Of a DNA stretch of 64,000 nucleotides, positions 45,671 through 54,622 are shown piece by piece (within the stretch, counting starts at the first letter, position 1; every line of letters starts with the position of its first letter). Below the pieces are notes generated by a model. That model was not told the origin of the DNA. It ran no database searches and saw only the letters and a program-made list of their open reading frames with translations. The translations under genes and the position numbers were made by a program. The DNA is from Lautropia dentalis (GTDB lineage: Bacteria; Pseudomonadota; Gammaproteobacteria; Burkholderiales; Burkholderiaceae_E): NCBI RefSeq assembly GCF_003892345.1, contig NZ_RRUE01000002.1, positions 753,655 through 817,654 on the forward strand, written 5' to 3'.

Positions 45671-46938
45671 ACCCAGTCGATCAGCTGTTCGGCGGGCAGG
45701 GCGCGCGAGTACAGGAAACCCTGCACACGGTCGCAGCCGAATTCGCGCAGCATGTGCACGGCGGCGGGGTCGTCCACGCCTTCGGCCAGGGCGCGCAGAT
45801 CGAAGGCATGGGCCAGGTCGATCAGCGCCTTGACGATCTGCTGGTCGCCGCGGTCGGCCACGAGGTTCTGGATGAACACGCGGTCGAGCTTCAGTTCGTG
45901 CACGGGGAACTGGCGCAGGTAGGCAAACGACGAATAGCCGGTGCCGAAGTCGTCGATGGACAGTTCGCAGCCGATGTTGCGCAGCGCGTGCATGCATTCG
46001 ATGGTGGCACGCTCGTTGCGCACGATCGAGTCTTCGGTCAGTTCGAACAGCAACCGGTCGGGTGACAGGCTCCAGGTCTCGCAGGCCTGGGCGACCTGGG
46101 CGGCAAAGCCGGGGTCGTTGGCCGTCTTGGCCGACAGGTTGATGCCGATGCTGAGATCGAAGCCTTGTGCCTGCCAGATCATCTGCTGGCGCAGCACGGT
46201 GTTGATGACGAACTGGGTGAGCTGGCCGATCATGCCGCGGTCGTCGCAGATGGAGGCGATCATGGCCGGGCTGACCTGCAGCGGATGGTTCTGCGGCCAG
46301 CGGATCAGCGCTTCGGCCGCGTGACACTGGTTGGTGGCCAGGTCGATCTGCGGCTGGAAGTGCACTTCCAGGTCGTTGCTGAACAGGTGCCGGCGCAGGG
46401 CGGTTTCGATTTCGGCCATGCGGGCGGCGTTGTCGTCGGCACCGATGCACTGCACGAGCAGCCGCTCCTCACGTTCGGAAGCCAGCTGGCGGGCGTCCCA
46501 GGCACCCTGCAGCAGGCCGCCGATGCTGACGGTGCTGCTGCGGCTCCAGGCGCCGCCGATGACCGGCTGCAGCTGGGCGGTGAGGGTCTGCGCATTCTGC
46601 AGCGGGATGTGGATGGGGACGTACAGTGCCTCGCGGAAGGCGGTGGCGATGGTGGTGGCCACGGCTTCGTTGGGGACGTTGGCGATCAGGATCCAGATCT
46701 CGTCGAACGCAGCGGTGGCCACGCGGTCTTCTGCCCGCAGGCGCTTGCTGATGCGCTTGATGATCTCGCCCAGCACGAGGTTGGCGTGCGGGTCGCGGGC
46801 CAGTGCCTGCAGCTGGTCCGACCGGTTCAGGCCAATGGTCAGCAGCAGGGGCTGGCTGGCCACCTTGCGACTGAGCAGCTGCTGGCCGTGGGCCAGCAGT
46901 TCATTGGGCGTCAGGCGCTGATTGTGCTGTGTTTCCAT
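45559..46938 (-). CDS. EAL domain cyclic-di-GMP phosphodiesterase with degenerate GGDEF
   Basis: This 459-residue protein has an N-terminal GGDEF-like domain (1-175) in which the GGDEF site reads AFDEIWILI, so it is not a cyclase. An EAL phosphodiesterase domain (about 185-425) follows, with Glu209-Ala-Leu, DDFGTG (329-334), Lys350 (ELKLDR) and Glu387 (AEGVD). This set of residues supports activity and hydrolysis of c-di-GMP. No membrane segment is seen, so it is cytosolic. Start ATG 46938. It overlaps the HD-GYP gene by 38 bases (same strand) and runs into the 3' end of the convergent cyclo-ligase gene by 112 bases, with about 30 extra C-terminal residues. Confidence 0.92.
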   Translation of the reverse strand: METQHNQRLTPNELLAHGQQLLSRKVASQPLLLTIGLNRSDQLQALARDPHANLVLGEIIKRISKRLRAEDRVATAAFDEIWILIANVPNEAVATTIATAFREALYVPIHIPLQNAQTLTAQLQPVIGGAWSRSSTVSIGGLLQGAWDARQLASEREERLLVQCIGADDNAARMAEIETALRRHLFSNDLEVHFQPQIDLATNQCHAAEALIRWPQNHPLQVSPAMIASICDDRGMIGQLTQFVINTVLRQQMIWQAQGFDLSIGINLSAKTANDPGFAAQVAQACETWSLSPDRLLFELTEDSIVRNERATIECMHALRNIGCELSIDDFGTGYSSFAYLRQFPVHELKLDRVFIQNLVADRGDQQIVKALIDLAHAFDLRALAEGVDDPAAVHMLREFGCDRVQGFLYSRALPAEQLIDWVQRFNRGEAMATMHRDGVTSLDRGLSQAISVSDTVSA

Positions 46939-48730
46939 GCTGGGTCGTGACCTCGTCGAGGTAGTAATCCTGCAGTTTGAAACCGTAGGTACCGGCTGAC
47001 AGCCCGCGCACGATGCGCAGGGGTCGGGTTTGTCGTCCACGGGATTTCCTGGCTTCCTGGTAGAGATCGCGCGCTGCGGGGACTTCCAGGGGCGTCTTGT
47101 CGGGCGTCGAGAGCACCAGCACGCGGGGTTCCAGGCGCCGGATGCGGTTGTGGGCCAGCACGACGGCCACTTCGCCACTGGACAGTTCCACGAGGCTGCC
47201 CACCGGGAAGACGCCGATGGCCTGCACGAACTGCTCCACCAGGGGTTCGTGGAACGAGGTGCCGCTCCACTCGTACAGGCTCATCAGGGCGTCCTGCGGG
47301 GACGATGCCTTCGCGTAGGGGCGCGGGGTGATCAGGGCGGCAAAGGAGTCCGCAATGGCGGCCATCTTGCCGTAGATGCTGATCTGCGTGCCCTTGAGCT
47401 GGTTGGGATAGCCGGATCCGTCGATGCGCTCGTGGTGCTGGCTGATGCCCTGCAGCACCTGTGGAGGCAGGGCCGGTCCGCTGTTGAGGATGTGCAGCGA
47501 CAGGTTGACGTGCTCCTTGACCAGCCCGAATTCGGCGGCCGAGAGCAGGCCGGGTTTTTCGAGCAGGGCACGGGGAATCTTGGTCTTGCCCACGTCGGCC
47601 AGCATGCCGATCTGGCCCAGATAGCTGAGTTCCTGGCGCGGAAAGCCCAGATGCCGGCCCAGGGCCACCAGATAGAGCGCCACACGCACGCCGTGGTGAT
47701 AGACCTGAATGTCTTCCTCGCGCAGCCGCGCGATCCACATCATGGCGTCGGGGTTGTCCAGCACACTGTCGACCATGCTGTCGACGGCGCCGGCCACGGC
47801 ATCCATGTCCAGCGTGTTGCCGCGGCGGATGTCGTCGATCAGCGAATTGAGTGCGTTCTCGCCCGATTTGAAGGCATGGCGCGCCCGCGGCAGCTCGTCC
47901 TCCATGGGGCGCTTGGGCACGCCATAGTGGGTGAGCTTGAAGCCGGCGTTGCGCAGCTCCGGAATGTTGCGCAGCGTCTGGGCGTGGCGCTGCATTTCGC
48001 GGTTCTGGGCCAGGTGATCGGTGATCCAGAACAGCATCCGCTCCAGCACGCCCTGGTCGTCGTCCTTGCGGGCATCGGCATTCTGCTTGACCATCTGCCG
48101 GAAGCGGTTGCGGGTCTCGCGCGAGACGCGGGCATCGGTACGCGGCTTGTAGCGGCGTGGTGGACGCGGGGCGGCTGCACCCAGAATGCGGGTCGTGGGC
48201 TCTTCGTAGGCGAGCGCGCGTTTTTCCGGGGCGTTCTGGGCACGGCGCTTGCGCAGCTGTTCGGCGGCGGTCACGGTGTCCGGGGCGGCGGGCGCGGGGG
48301 CACCGTGGGCGTGAATGATGGTGGTGGGGGCCTCCGGGGCCAGTACCGGCCGGCGCTGCGGGCGTGCCGGAGCCGGGGCCGGCCCGGTGGTAGCGCTGGC
48401 GGGGGTGGCGGCACTGATGGTGCCGATGCTGGTCGTGCCGCCGGTCAGGCCGGCCGGGAGAGGGCGGGTGTCGCCCGCGGCGTGAGGCTGGAGCCGGCCG
48501 AAGTTGGCGTCGGCAATGCGGATGGCCATGGCCACGCTGGGCGACGACAGCTCCAGGTCGACGTAGACGTAGTTGCAGTAGCGCACCAGCGTGTCCAGCT
48601 CGACCTGGTCGTCGATCAGGAAGCCCTGCAGCAGGAACGGCGTATCGAGCCACGGCCGGTCCAGCTCCACGACGAACATGTTCAGTCGGAGATCATGAAC
48701 GGCGATCCGGTAACGGCGGTTGGCCGTCAT
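46901..48730 (-). CDS. DUF3391/HD-GYP protein with a damaged HD motif
   Basis: This 609-residue protein opens with a DUF3391-type domain (about 1-75) followed by a Pro/Ala/Thr-rich linker (about 85-205) and a HD-GYP domain (about 340-510). The GYP is intact (HHERIDGSGYP, 432-442), as are EKPGLLSAAEF and KEH (His407). But the HD pair, normally HD in LLHDIGK, reads Ala378-Asp379 (MLADVGK), so a metal ligand is missing. The domain may still bind c-di-GMP but may not hydrolyse it. Start ATG 48730. It is the first gene of a pair with the EAL protein, overlapping by 38 bases, so the two are likely co-produced. Confidence 0.88.
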   Translation of the reverse strand: MTANRRYRIAVHDLRLNMFVVELDRPWLDTPFLLQGFLIDDQVELDTLVRYCNYVYVDLELSSPSVAMAIRIADANFGRLQPHAAGDTRPLPAGLTGGTTSIGTISAATPASATTGPAPAPARPQRRPVLAPEAPTTIIHAHGAPAPAAPDTVTAAEQLRKRRAQNAPEKRALAYEEPTTRILGAAAPRPPRRYKPRTDARVSRETRNRFRQMVKQNADARKDDDQGVLERMLFWITDHLAQNREMQRHAQTLRNIPELRNAGFKLTHYGVPKRPMEDELPRARHAFKSGENALNSLIDDIRRGNTLDMDAVAGAVDSMVDSVLDNPDAMMWIARLREEDIQVYHHGVRVALYLVALGRHLGFPRQELSYLGQIGMLADVGKTKIPRALLEKPGLLSAAEFGLVKEHVNLSLHILNSGPALPPQVLQGISQHHERIDGSGYPNQLKGTQISIYGKMAAIADSFAALITPRPYAKASSPQDALMSLYEWSGTSFHEPLVEQFVQAIGVFPVGSLVELSSGEVAVVLAHNRIRRLEPRVLVLSTPDKTPLEVPAARDLYQEARKSRGRQTRPLRIVRGLSAGTYGFKLQDYYLDEVTTQHGNTAQSAPDAQ

Positions 48731-48964
48731 CGGCGGTGTGGCCTGGCTCGTCTGATCGGCAACGGTGGACAAGGGAAGATGCTCCAGGTTGACTGACCTT
48801 TCGCAACGGGAAAGGTGCCTGCAACGGCGGGTCCGGGGGCGGCACCCTCGTGGTGCCACCGGGAACCCGGGAGAGTCATCTTAGCGAGCCGGATCGTGGG
48901 GTGTGCCAGTGAAACCCGTGTCGGCCGGCAGGGGCTGACGGGCGGCATGGTGCCCGTTGCCGGA
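48731..48964. other. Intergenic region before the HD-GYP gene
   Basis: About 234 bases between metF (its 3' end) and the HD-GYP start, both on the minus strand. GACGGGC...GCCCGT (48936-48958) can pair, a possible weak terminator for the ahcY-tlyA-metF transcript; no T tract follows. Confidence 0.4.
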
Positions 48965-49813
48965 TCAGCGGCCCAGGGCCTGCCAGATGGCGGTGCTGGG
49001 GCCGGCCTGGTTCATGGTGTAGAAGTGGATGCCGGGAGCGCCGCCGTCGAGCAGCTGCTGGCACAGGTCCACCACCACGTCGTGACCGAAGGCGCGCAGC
49101 GAGTCCACGTCATCGTGGAAGGACGCCAGGCGCAGGCGGATCCAGCGGGGGATCTCGGCGCCGCAGGCGTCGGAGAAGCGGGCCAGCTGGGTGTAGTTGA
49201 GGATGGGCATGATGCCCGGCACGATGGGAATGGTGACGCCGGCCCTTTCGGCCCGTTCGACGAAGTCGAAGTAGGCGTTGGGGTTGTAGAAATACTGGGT
49301 GATGGCGCTGTGGGCGCCGGCGGCGGCCTTTTCGGCAAAGCGGGCCAGGTCGGCATCGGGTGATTCGGCCTGGGGGTGCATTTCGGGATAGGCGGCCACT
49401 TCCAGGGAGAACCAGTCGCCGTAGGCGTCGCGGATGAAGCGGATCAGGTCGATGGCGTGGCGGAAGTCGCCCAGCCCGACCATGCCGGAGGGCAGGTCGC
49501 CGCGCAGGGCCACCAGCCGGCGGATGCCCTGGTCACGGTAGCTGTCGAGCAGGCTGCGGATGCTCTCGCGCGTGGCGCCCACGCAGGTGAGGTGCGGCGC
49601 CACCTGCGAGCCGGCCTGGGTGAGGGCGGTGACGATTTCGGTGGTGCGGGCCTGGGTGCTGCCGCCGGCGCCGAAGGTGACGCTGAAGTAGGCGGGGTCG
49701 AGGGTACGCAGCGCCTGGTGGGCGTCGAGCAGTTTCTGCATGCCGGCGTCGGTGGCGGCGGGGAAGAACTCGAAGCTGAGCTGCGGGGTGCGGGAGGCAG
49801 TGTGCTGGGTCAT
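48965..49813 (-). CDS. metF: Methylenetetrahydrofolate reductase
   Basis: This 282-residue flavoenzyme reduces 5,10-methylene-THF to 5-methyl-THF for methionine synthesis. LSFEFFPAATDAGMQKL (12-28), YFSVTFGAGGSTQARTTE, RRLVALRGDLPSG, ITQYFYNPNAYFDFV and PGIMPILNY match MetF. The ATG at 49813 overlaps the tlyA stop by 4 bases (ATGA). The gene is the last of ahcY-tlyA-metF, so SAH-controlled transcription reaches methionine regeneration. The length is normal and there is no insert. Confidence 0.97.
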   Translation of the reverse strand: MTQHTASRTPQLSFEFFPAATDAGMQKLLDAHQALRTLDPAYFSVTFGAGGSTQARTTEIVTALTQAGSQVAPHLTCVGATRESIRSLLDSYRDQGIRRLVALRGDLPSGMVGLGDFRHAIDLIRFIRDAYGDWFSLEVAAYPEMHPQAESPDADLARFAEKAAAGAHSAITQYFYNPNAYFDFVERAERAGVTIPIVPGIMPILNYTQLARFSDACGAEIPRWIRLRLASFHDDVDSLRAFGHDVVVDLCQQLLDGGAPGIHFYTMNQAGPSTAIWQALGR

Positions 49814-50742
49814 GATGAAGGGAGGAGGGAGGGAGGCACCGGCTGTCGCGTGGCCACCAGAAAATACTCCTGGTTGCCGTCGCCGCCCATGATGGCGCAG
49901 GTCTGCCAGCCGTCCACCTGCCAGCCGGCGTCGGTGGCACGCTGGATGACATCGCGGCGCAGGCCATCGAGGTCGGCCGTACGTCTGACGATGCCCTGTT
50001 TGTTGCGGGCCTGGGGCCCCAGTTCGAACTGCGGCTTGATCAGGCACACCAGCCGTCCGCCCGGGGCGGCCAGGCTGGCCAGTCTGGCCAGCTGCTGGCT
50101 GGCGGCGATGAACGACAGGTCGACGACGATGAGGGGAAAACCCGGCCGGGGGACCGTTGGGGCCGATGTGCTGTCAGGCAGAAAGGGTGTGTTGCCGGGC
50201 TGCGCCCCCGCTGGTTGCCATGCAGGGTCCGGGACGGTGTCCTGCTGCGGGATGCCGTGGCGGGATGCGGGTGGCCAAAGGGGGCGGGATCCGTCGGGCA
50301 GGACGAGATTGGCCAGCTGCACGTCGCGGATATGGGTGTGTTCGAGGCACTTCACCCGCGGGTCGGCGGCAAGCTGCGGATCGAGCTGGCCATGACCCAC
50401 TTCGATGCCCAGCACCTGGCGGGCACCGCGTTCGAGCAGGCAATGGGTGAAGCCGCCGGTGGACATGCCCATGTCCAGTGCGTCCAGTCCGGTGCAGTCG
50501 ATGCCCGCGGCATCGAGCGCGGCGTCGAGCTTGTTGCCGCCCCGCGAGACGAAGCGGCTGGCGCCGGAAGCCGCCACACGCAGCGGCTGGTCGGGAAAGA
50601 CCGGCTGGGCTGCGCGGGTGACGGGTACTTCACCGCCCGGGCCTTCGGTGAACACGGCACCCTCTTCGATGAGGCGCCGTGCCAGCGTGCGGGATTTGAC
50701 CAGCCCGCGCGCGACCAGTTCGACGTCGGCCCGGGTGGCCAT
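49810..50742 (-). CDS. TlyA family rRNA methyltransferase/putative hemolysin, with insert
   Basis: This 310-residue protein has the S4 RNA-binding start ([31 protein letters not shown]) and an FtsJ-like methyltransferase with SRGGNKLDAAL (66-76), DMGMSTGGFTHCLL (90-103), VVDLSFI (206-212) and LIKPQFELG, matching TlyA (2'-O-methyltransferase acting on rRNA). Residues about 150-202 form a Pro/Gly/Ser/Gln-rich insert (after LVLPDG) not normal for the family. It sits between ahcY and metF with overlaps of 1 and 4 bases, so the operon is translationally coupled. Linking a SAM-using enzyme with SAH removal is a plausible reason for the placement. Confidence 0.93.
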   Translation of the reverse strand: MATRADVELVARGLVKSRTLARRLIEEGAVFTEGPGGEVPVTRAAQPVFPDQPLRVAASGASRFVSRGGNKLDAALDAAGIDCTGLDALDMGMSTGGFTHCLLERGARQVLGIEVGHGQLDPQLAADPRVKCLEHTHIRDVQLANLVLPDGSRPLWPPASRHGIPQQDTVPDPAWQPAGAQPGNTPFLPDSTSAPTVPRPGFPLIVVDLSFIAASQQLARLASLAAPGGRLVCLIKPQFELGPQARNKQGIVRRTADLDGLRRDVIQRATDAGWQVDGWQTCAIMGGDGNQEYFLVATRQPVPPSLLPSS

Positions 50743-52151
50743 CAGTAGCGGTAGGTGTCGGGCTTGTACGGGCCCTCGACCGGCACACCGATGTAGGCGG
50801 CCTGCTCGGGGGTGAGCTTGCTGAGCTGGGCGTTGAGGCGGTCCAGCTGCAGGCGGGCCACTTTTTCATCCAGGTGCTTGGGCAGCACATACACCTTGCC
50901 CGGCTGGTAGTGGTCGGGGCGGGTGAAGAGTTCGATCTGTGCCAGCGTCTGGTTGGCGAAGGAGGAACTCATCACGTACGACGGGTGACCGGTGGCGCAG
51001 CCGAGGTTGACCAGACGGCCCTGGGCCAGCAGGATGATGCGCTTGCCGTCCGGGAAGATGATGTGGTCGACCTGGGGCTTGATGTTCTCCCAGGTGTATT
51101 GGGACAGCGAGGCCACGTCGATTTCGTTGTCGAAGTGACCGATGTTGCAGACGATGGCCTGGTCCTTCATGGCGGCCATGTGCTCGTGACGGATCACGTC
51201 CTTGTTGCCGGTGGTGGTGACGAAGATGTCGGCCTTGTCGGCGGCATATTCCATCGTGACCACGCGGTAGCCTTCCATGGCGGCCTGCAGGGCGCAGATC
51301 GGGTCGATCTCGGTGACCCACACCTGGGCGGACAGGGCACGCAGGGCCTGGGCCGAGCCCTTGCCCACGTCACCGTAGCCGGCCACCACGGCGATCTTGC
51401 CGGCCACCATCACGTCGGTGGCACGCTTGATGCCGTCGACCAGCGATTCGCGGCAGCCGTACAGGTTGTCGAACTTGGACTTGGTGACCGAGTCGTTGAC
51501 GTTGATGGCGCGCAGCTTCAGCTCGCCACGGTCGGACATCTGCTGCAGGCGGTGCACGCCGGTGGTGGTTTCTTCGGTGACGCCGATGATGGCATCGAGG
51601 TTGCGCTGGTAGAACCCGGGGTCGGTCTTCAGGCGCTCCCGGATGGCGGCGAAGAGGATGGTTTCTTCTTCGCTGGTGGGCTTGTCCAGCACGGAGGGGT
51701 CTTTCGCGGCACGGGCGCCCAGGTGCAGCAGCAGGGTGGCGTCACCGCCGTCGTCGAGGATCATGTTCGACGGCTTGCCGTCGGCCCACTCGAAGATGGC
51801 GTGGGTGTAGCGCCAGTAGTCTGCCAGCGATTCGCCCTTGACGGCGAAGGTGGGGATGCCGGCGGCCACCATGGCGGCGGCAGCGTGGTCCTGCGTGGAG
51901 AAGATGTTGCACGAGGCCCAGCGCAGCTCGGCACCCAGGGCGACCAGGGTTTCCATCAGCACGGCGGTCTGGATGGTCATGTGCAGCGAGCCGGTGATGC
52001 GGGCGCCCTTGAGCGGCTGGGCGGCGGCGTACTCGCGGCGGATGGCCATCAGGCCGGGCATTTCGGTTTCGGCGATCTGGATTTCCTTGCGGCCCCAGTC
52101 GGCCAGGGAGAGATCGGCGATGCTGTAGTCTTTGGCAGCAGGTGCGTTCAT
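50742..52151 (-). CDS. ahcY: Adenosylhomocysteinase
   Basis: This 469-residue NAD-dependent enzyme splits SAH to homocysteine and adenosine, relieving SAH inhibition of methyltransferases. Start [24 protein letters not shown] (ATG 52151). [42 protein letters not shown] and the NAD loop [16 protein letters not shown] (about residue 255-270) are canonical, and the C-terminus ends KPDTYRY. It is the first gene of ahcY-tlyA-metF (its stop shares one base with the tlyA start). It is preceded by an SAH riboswitch and a terminator, so expression should rise with SAH. Confidence 0.98.
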   Translation of the reverse strand: MNAPAAKDYSIADLSLADWGRKEIQIAETEMPGLMAIRREYAAAQPLKGARITGSLHMTIQTAVLMETLVALGAELRWASCNIFSTQDHAAAAMVAAGIPTFAVKGESLADYWRYTHAIFEWADGKPSNMILDDGGDATLLLHLGARAAKDPSVLDKPTSEEETILFAAIRERLKTDPGFYQRNLDAIIGVTEETTTGVHRLQQMSDRGELKLRAINVNDSVTKSKFDNLYGCRESLVDGIKRATDVMVAGKIAVVAGYGDVGKGSAQALRALSAQVWVTEIDPICALQAAMEGYRVVTMEYAADKADIFVTTTGNKDVIRHEHMAAMKDQAIVCNIGHFDNEIDVASLSQYTWENIKPQVDHIIFPDGKRIILLAQGRLVNLGCATGHPSYVMSSSFANQTLAQIELFTRPDHYQPGKVYVLPKHLDEKVARLQLDRLNAQLSKLTPEQAAYIGVPVEGPYKPDTYRY

Positions 52152-52232
52152 GTGGGCGGATGCTCCGGGTTCGGGCGGGTGCTGCCGGGTCATGCCGGTG
52201 GGCACCCGCGGTGAAAGAGGGACAGGTGCAGG

Positions 52233-52274
52233 CAAAAAAAGACGCCTGCAGCCAGTGGGGTGGATGCAAGCGTC
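52233..52274 (-). terminator. Intrinsic terminator inside the SAH riboswitch expression platform
   Basis: On the minus strand GACGCTTGCA (52265-52274) pairs fully (one G-U) with TGCAGGCGTC (52241-52250), followed by TTTTTTT (52234-52240). The 5' arm shares ACGCTT with the 3' strand of the aptamer's P1, so aptamer closure and terminator are mutually exclusive. This predicts SAH binding keeps transcription going. Confidence 0.85.
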
Positions 52275-52350
52275 GTTTTGTCAGGATCGTGCCGAGCCTG
52301 GCCGGGAACGGTGGACATGGCCCAGGTTCCCGGTCGCAACGCTTCTCGAT
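52267..52350 (-). ncRNA. SAH riboswitch aptamer ahead of ahcY
   Basis: Minus strand: CGAGAAGCGTTGCGACCGG (about 52348-52330), then a hairpin CGGGAAC...GTTCCCG, then CCAGGCTCGGCACGA, then AACGACGCTTGC. This agrees with the known SAH riboswitch consensus (GAGGRGCGYUGCRAC ... CCAGGCUCG ... ACGGCGCUC). P1 pairs AAGCGT (52340-52345) with ACGCTT (52268-52273). It lies about 115 bases upstream of ahcY and directly before a terminator that competes for the P1 3' strand. The class is common before ahcY in beta- and gamma-proteobacteria. Identified by eye, not by a covariance model. Confidence 0.9.
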
Positions 52351-52368
52351 ACGACCGAATGTCGCGGG

Positions 52369-52374
52369 ATTATA
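52369..52374 (-). promoter_or_regulatory. -10 box of the ahcY operon
   Basis: Minus strand GGCTATAATCCC holds a perfect TATAAT 3 bases beyond the metK stop. A transcript starting about 7 bases downstream would begin just before the SAH aptamer. A good -35 was not found in the metK tail, so it may depend on the extended -10 or an activator. Confidence 0.65.
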
Positions 52375-52377
52375 GCC

Positions 52378-53541
52378 TCACAGGCCCGCGTCGGCACGCA
52401 GGGCGGCAGCCTTGTCGGTTGCTTCCCACGAAAACTCGGGCTCCTCGCGGCCGAAGTGGCCGTAGGCGGCCGTCTTGCCGTAAATGGGGCGCAGCAGGTC
52501 GAGCATCTGGACGATGCCCTTCGGACGCAGGTCGAAGTGACGGCGCACCAGTTCGGCCAGTTTCTCGTCGGACACCACGCCGGTGCCTTCGGTGGTGACC
52601 AGCACCGAGGTGGGCTGGGCCACGCCAATGGCGTAGCTGATCTGGACCAGGCATTTTTTGGCCAGGCCGGCGGCCACGATGTTCTTGGCCACGTAGCGGC
52701 CGGCGTAGGCGGCGGAGCGGTCGACCTTGGAGGGATCCTTGCCGGAGAAGGCACCGCCACCGTGCGGGGCTGCACCACCGTAGGTGTCGACGATGATCTT
52801 GCGGCCGGTGAGGCCGCAGTCACCCTGCGGGCCACCGATGACGAAGCGGCCGGTGGGGTTGATCAGGTACTTGATGTCGCCCTTGATCAGTTCCTTCGGC
52901 AGGACCGGCTTGATGATCTCTTCGATCACGGCCTCTTTCAGGTCCTTCTGGGCGATGTCCGGGTGGTGCTGGGTGGACAGCACGATGGTGTCGATGGCGT
53001 GCGGCTTGCCGTCGACATAGCGCAGGGTGACCTGTGACTTGGCATCCGGACGCAGCCAGGGCAGGCGGCCGTCGCGGCGCAGCTGGGCCTGGCGCTCGAC
53101 GATGCGGTGCGAGTAGTGGATGGCGGCCGGCATCAGCACCGGGGTTTCGTCGCAGGCGTAGCCGAACATCAGGCCCTGGTCGCCGGCGCCCTGGTCGAGG
53201 TTGTCGTCCTCGGCGCGGTCCACGCCCTGGGCGATGTCGGGGCTCTGCTTGTCGTACGCAACCTGCACCGAGCAGCCCTTGTAGTCGATGCCGTACTCGG
53301 TGTTGTCGTAGCCGATGCGCCTGATGGTGTCGCGGGCCACGCCGATGTAGTCGATGTTGGCGGTGGAGGTGATTTCACCGGCCAGCAGCACCAGGCCGGT
53401 GGTGCAGAGGGTTTCGGCGGCAACGCGCGATTTGGGATCCTGCGCCAGCAGGGCGTCGAGGATGGCGTCGGAAATCTGGTCGGCGACCTTGTCCGGGTGA
53501 CCTTCGGAGACGGACTCGGAAGTAAAGAGGTATTCGCTCAT
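52378..53541 (-). CDS. metK: S-adenosylmethionine synthetase
   Basis: This 387-residue enzyme makes SAM from methionine and ATP. Start [25 protein letters not shown] (ATG 53541; an ATG 5 codons earlier is less likely). GHPDKV gives the catalytic His, and [14 protein letters not shown] and [20 protein letters not shown] are the family signatures. The length is normal. Its stop is next to the ahcY promoter and riboswitch, so two adjacent units cover SAM making and SAH removal. It is preceded by a structured leader and the 11-bp repeat array. Confidence 0.98.
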   Translation of the reverse strand: MSEYLFTSESVSEGHPDKVADQISDAILDALLAQDPKSRVAAETLCTTGLVLLAGEITSTANIDYIGVARDTIRRIGYDNTEYGIDYKGCSVQVAYDKQSPDIAQGVDRAEDDNLDQGAGDQGLMFGYACDETPVLMPAAIHYSHRIVERQAQLRRDGRLPWLRPDAKSQVTLRYVDGKPHAIDTIVLSTQHHPDIAQKDLKEAVIEEIIKPVLPKELIKGDIKYLINPTGRFVIGGPQGDCGLTGRKIIVDTYGGAAPHGGGAFSGKDPSKVDRSAAYAGRYVAKNIVAAGLAKKCLVQISYAIGVAQPTSVLVTTEGTGVVSDEKLAELVRRHFDLRPKGIVQMLDLLRPIYGKTAAYGHFGREEPEFSWEATDKAAALRADAGL

Positions 53542-53768
53542 GGTGTTTTGAGGCATTCCGCAGTGAATTGGATTGGGCTTTGGGTCCAGAAAACAGGGGT
53601 ATTCGTTGCAACCTGTTGTTTTCTGGCGTTGCCAGCTTCATGGGAAGCCGCGACGCTTTAGCGGACGTGATTGATTTGTTTCGATACGGAACGGGCTGCT
53701 GTACCCGGGCCGTTCGGGCCACCCCGCAAGTTGTCCCAATTAACTCGGTGGCCACGCGGCAAATTATA
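53542..53768 (-). promoter_or_regulatory. metK leader with a promoter-like box and hairpins
   Basis: Minus strand GCTATAATTTGCC (TATAAT at 53763-53768) is a likely -10. The following leader of about 220 bases can form several hairpins: GGCTTC/GAAGCT (about 53634-53650), CTGGC/GCCAG (about 53622-53634) and a 40-base stem CCAGAAAACA/TGTTTTCTGG (53586-53626). It does not fit a SAM-I, SAM-II or SAM-IV pattern I can recognise. A metK leader with this much pairing suggests a regulatory RNA, not proven. Confidence 0.5.
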
Positions 53769-53971
53769 GCGATGGTCATTCTTCCCGCCATGGCAATCGG
53801 TCACACCAGTCACATTTTCGTGCCATCCATGTGACTGGTGCGTGCGCCCCGGCGGAAGGCGCCGCTGTCATGACTGCATGTGTGTCTGGCTGGCCAAGAA
53901 CGAACGCATCATGCACGACGGGTGACTGGACGTGGGGGCGGGCATGGGGCGGCTGCAGGGGCAGATGTGGG
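53769..53971. other. Intergenic region before the 11-bp array
   Basis: About 200 bases with no open frame. A partial copy of the short dispersed motif (AACGAACGCATCATGCACG, near 53899) lies here. The region continues into the 11-bp tandem repeats. Confidence 0.4.
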
Positions 53972-54070
53972 GCAGAGATGAGGCAGAGATGAGGCAGAGA
54001 TGAGGCAGAGATGAGGCAGAGATGAGGCAGAGATGAGGCAGAGATGAGGCAGAGATGAGGCAGAGATGAG
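53972..54070. repeat. 11-bp tandem repeat array, nine copies
   Basis: GCAGAGATGAG is repeated nine times without a mismatch (53972-54070), preceded by a degenerate unit (GCAGATGTGGG). Perfect copies imply recent expansion and likely length differences between strains. It is intergenic between divergent metK and the acyltransferase gene, about 430 bases from the former. On the minus strand all three frames read a repetitive Ser/Leu/Pro/His-rich peptide, but no gene is supported there. Confidence 0.97.
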
Positions 54071-54622
54071 GGGCGGTCGTGTGGTCTGTGTCTGCCGCAC
54101 CGGCCTGTGTCGCAGGCTGCACAATAGCCTGATGGCAACAGGGTTATTGGCGCGTATCATGGCCGTTCGCCTCACGCCAGATCCTCCCTGGCCGGGCAGG
54201 CGGTCTGCTGTGTGACCGGTGCCGTGCGGCCTGCCGGCTGGCGTTTACCATGGTCCTTGTGCCTGTGACTGGCGGAAAGGACGGGTGCCCGTGTATGCTT
54301 GCGGGCGGCGCGACGCTGCCCCGGCAGGCGCGGCCGGGATTTTGGGGTACAGGGTGGGGTACAAGGGCCTGGACGGGGGCTGTCCGGTCGGGCCTCGCCC
54401 GGCGCCCGCATCGAACAGTTCATCCGGCGGTGTCCGGCTCGATATGTCTGGAATTACAATCGTTACAAACTCCCGCACGGTATCCGTTCGCCCGCAGGGA
54501 AGGGCTGCGTCCCAGGGAAGGGCCGCCTGGCGGGAGAGGGCTGCTTTGCAGGGAAGAGCGGCTTTGGGCTGTCCCTGCCCGGGAAGGGGGCCGTTCGTCC
54601 CGAATCAGGAGGGTTGCTACCC
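54071..54622. other. GC-rich intergenic region upstream of the acyltransferase gene
   Basis: About 550 bases, with imperfect repeated strings of GGGAAGGGC and GGGAGAGGGC around 54495-54600. TTACAAT at 54454-54460 may be a -10 (weak). No conserved frame was found; frames crossing it are Gly/Arg/Pro-rich. Confidence 0.45.

Noticed and set aside
53542-53768. SAM-I riboswitch upstream of metK (string ATGAAGCTGGCAAC looks like part of its core)
   Set aside because: The preceding GAGGGA and GGCCC parts and kink-turn are absent, so only a generic structured leader is claimed.
53972-54070. Possible CRISPR array
   Set aside because: Units are 11 bp, directly adjacent with no spacers; it is a simple tandem repeat.
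53868-54175. Repetitive peptide frames on the minus strand over the 11-bp array (Ser-Leu-Pro-His repeats)
   Set aside because: All three frames read the same periodic peptide because 11 is not a multiple of 3; no start signal or flanking domain supports a gene.
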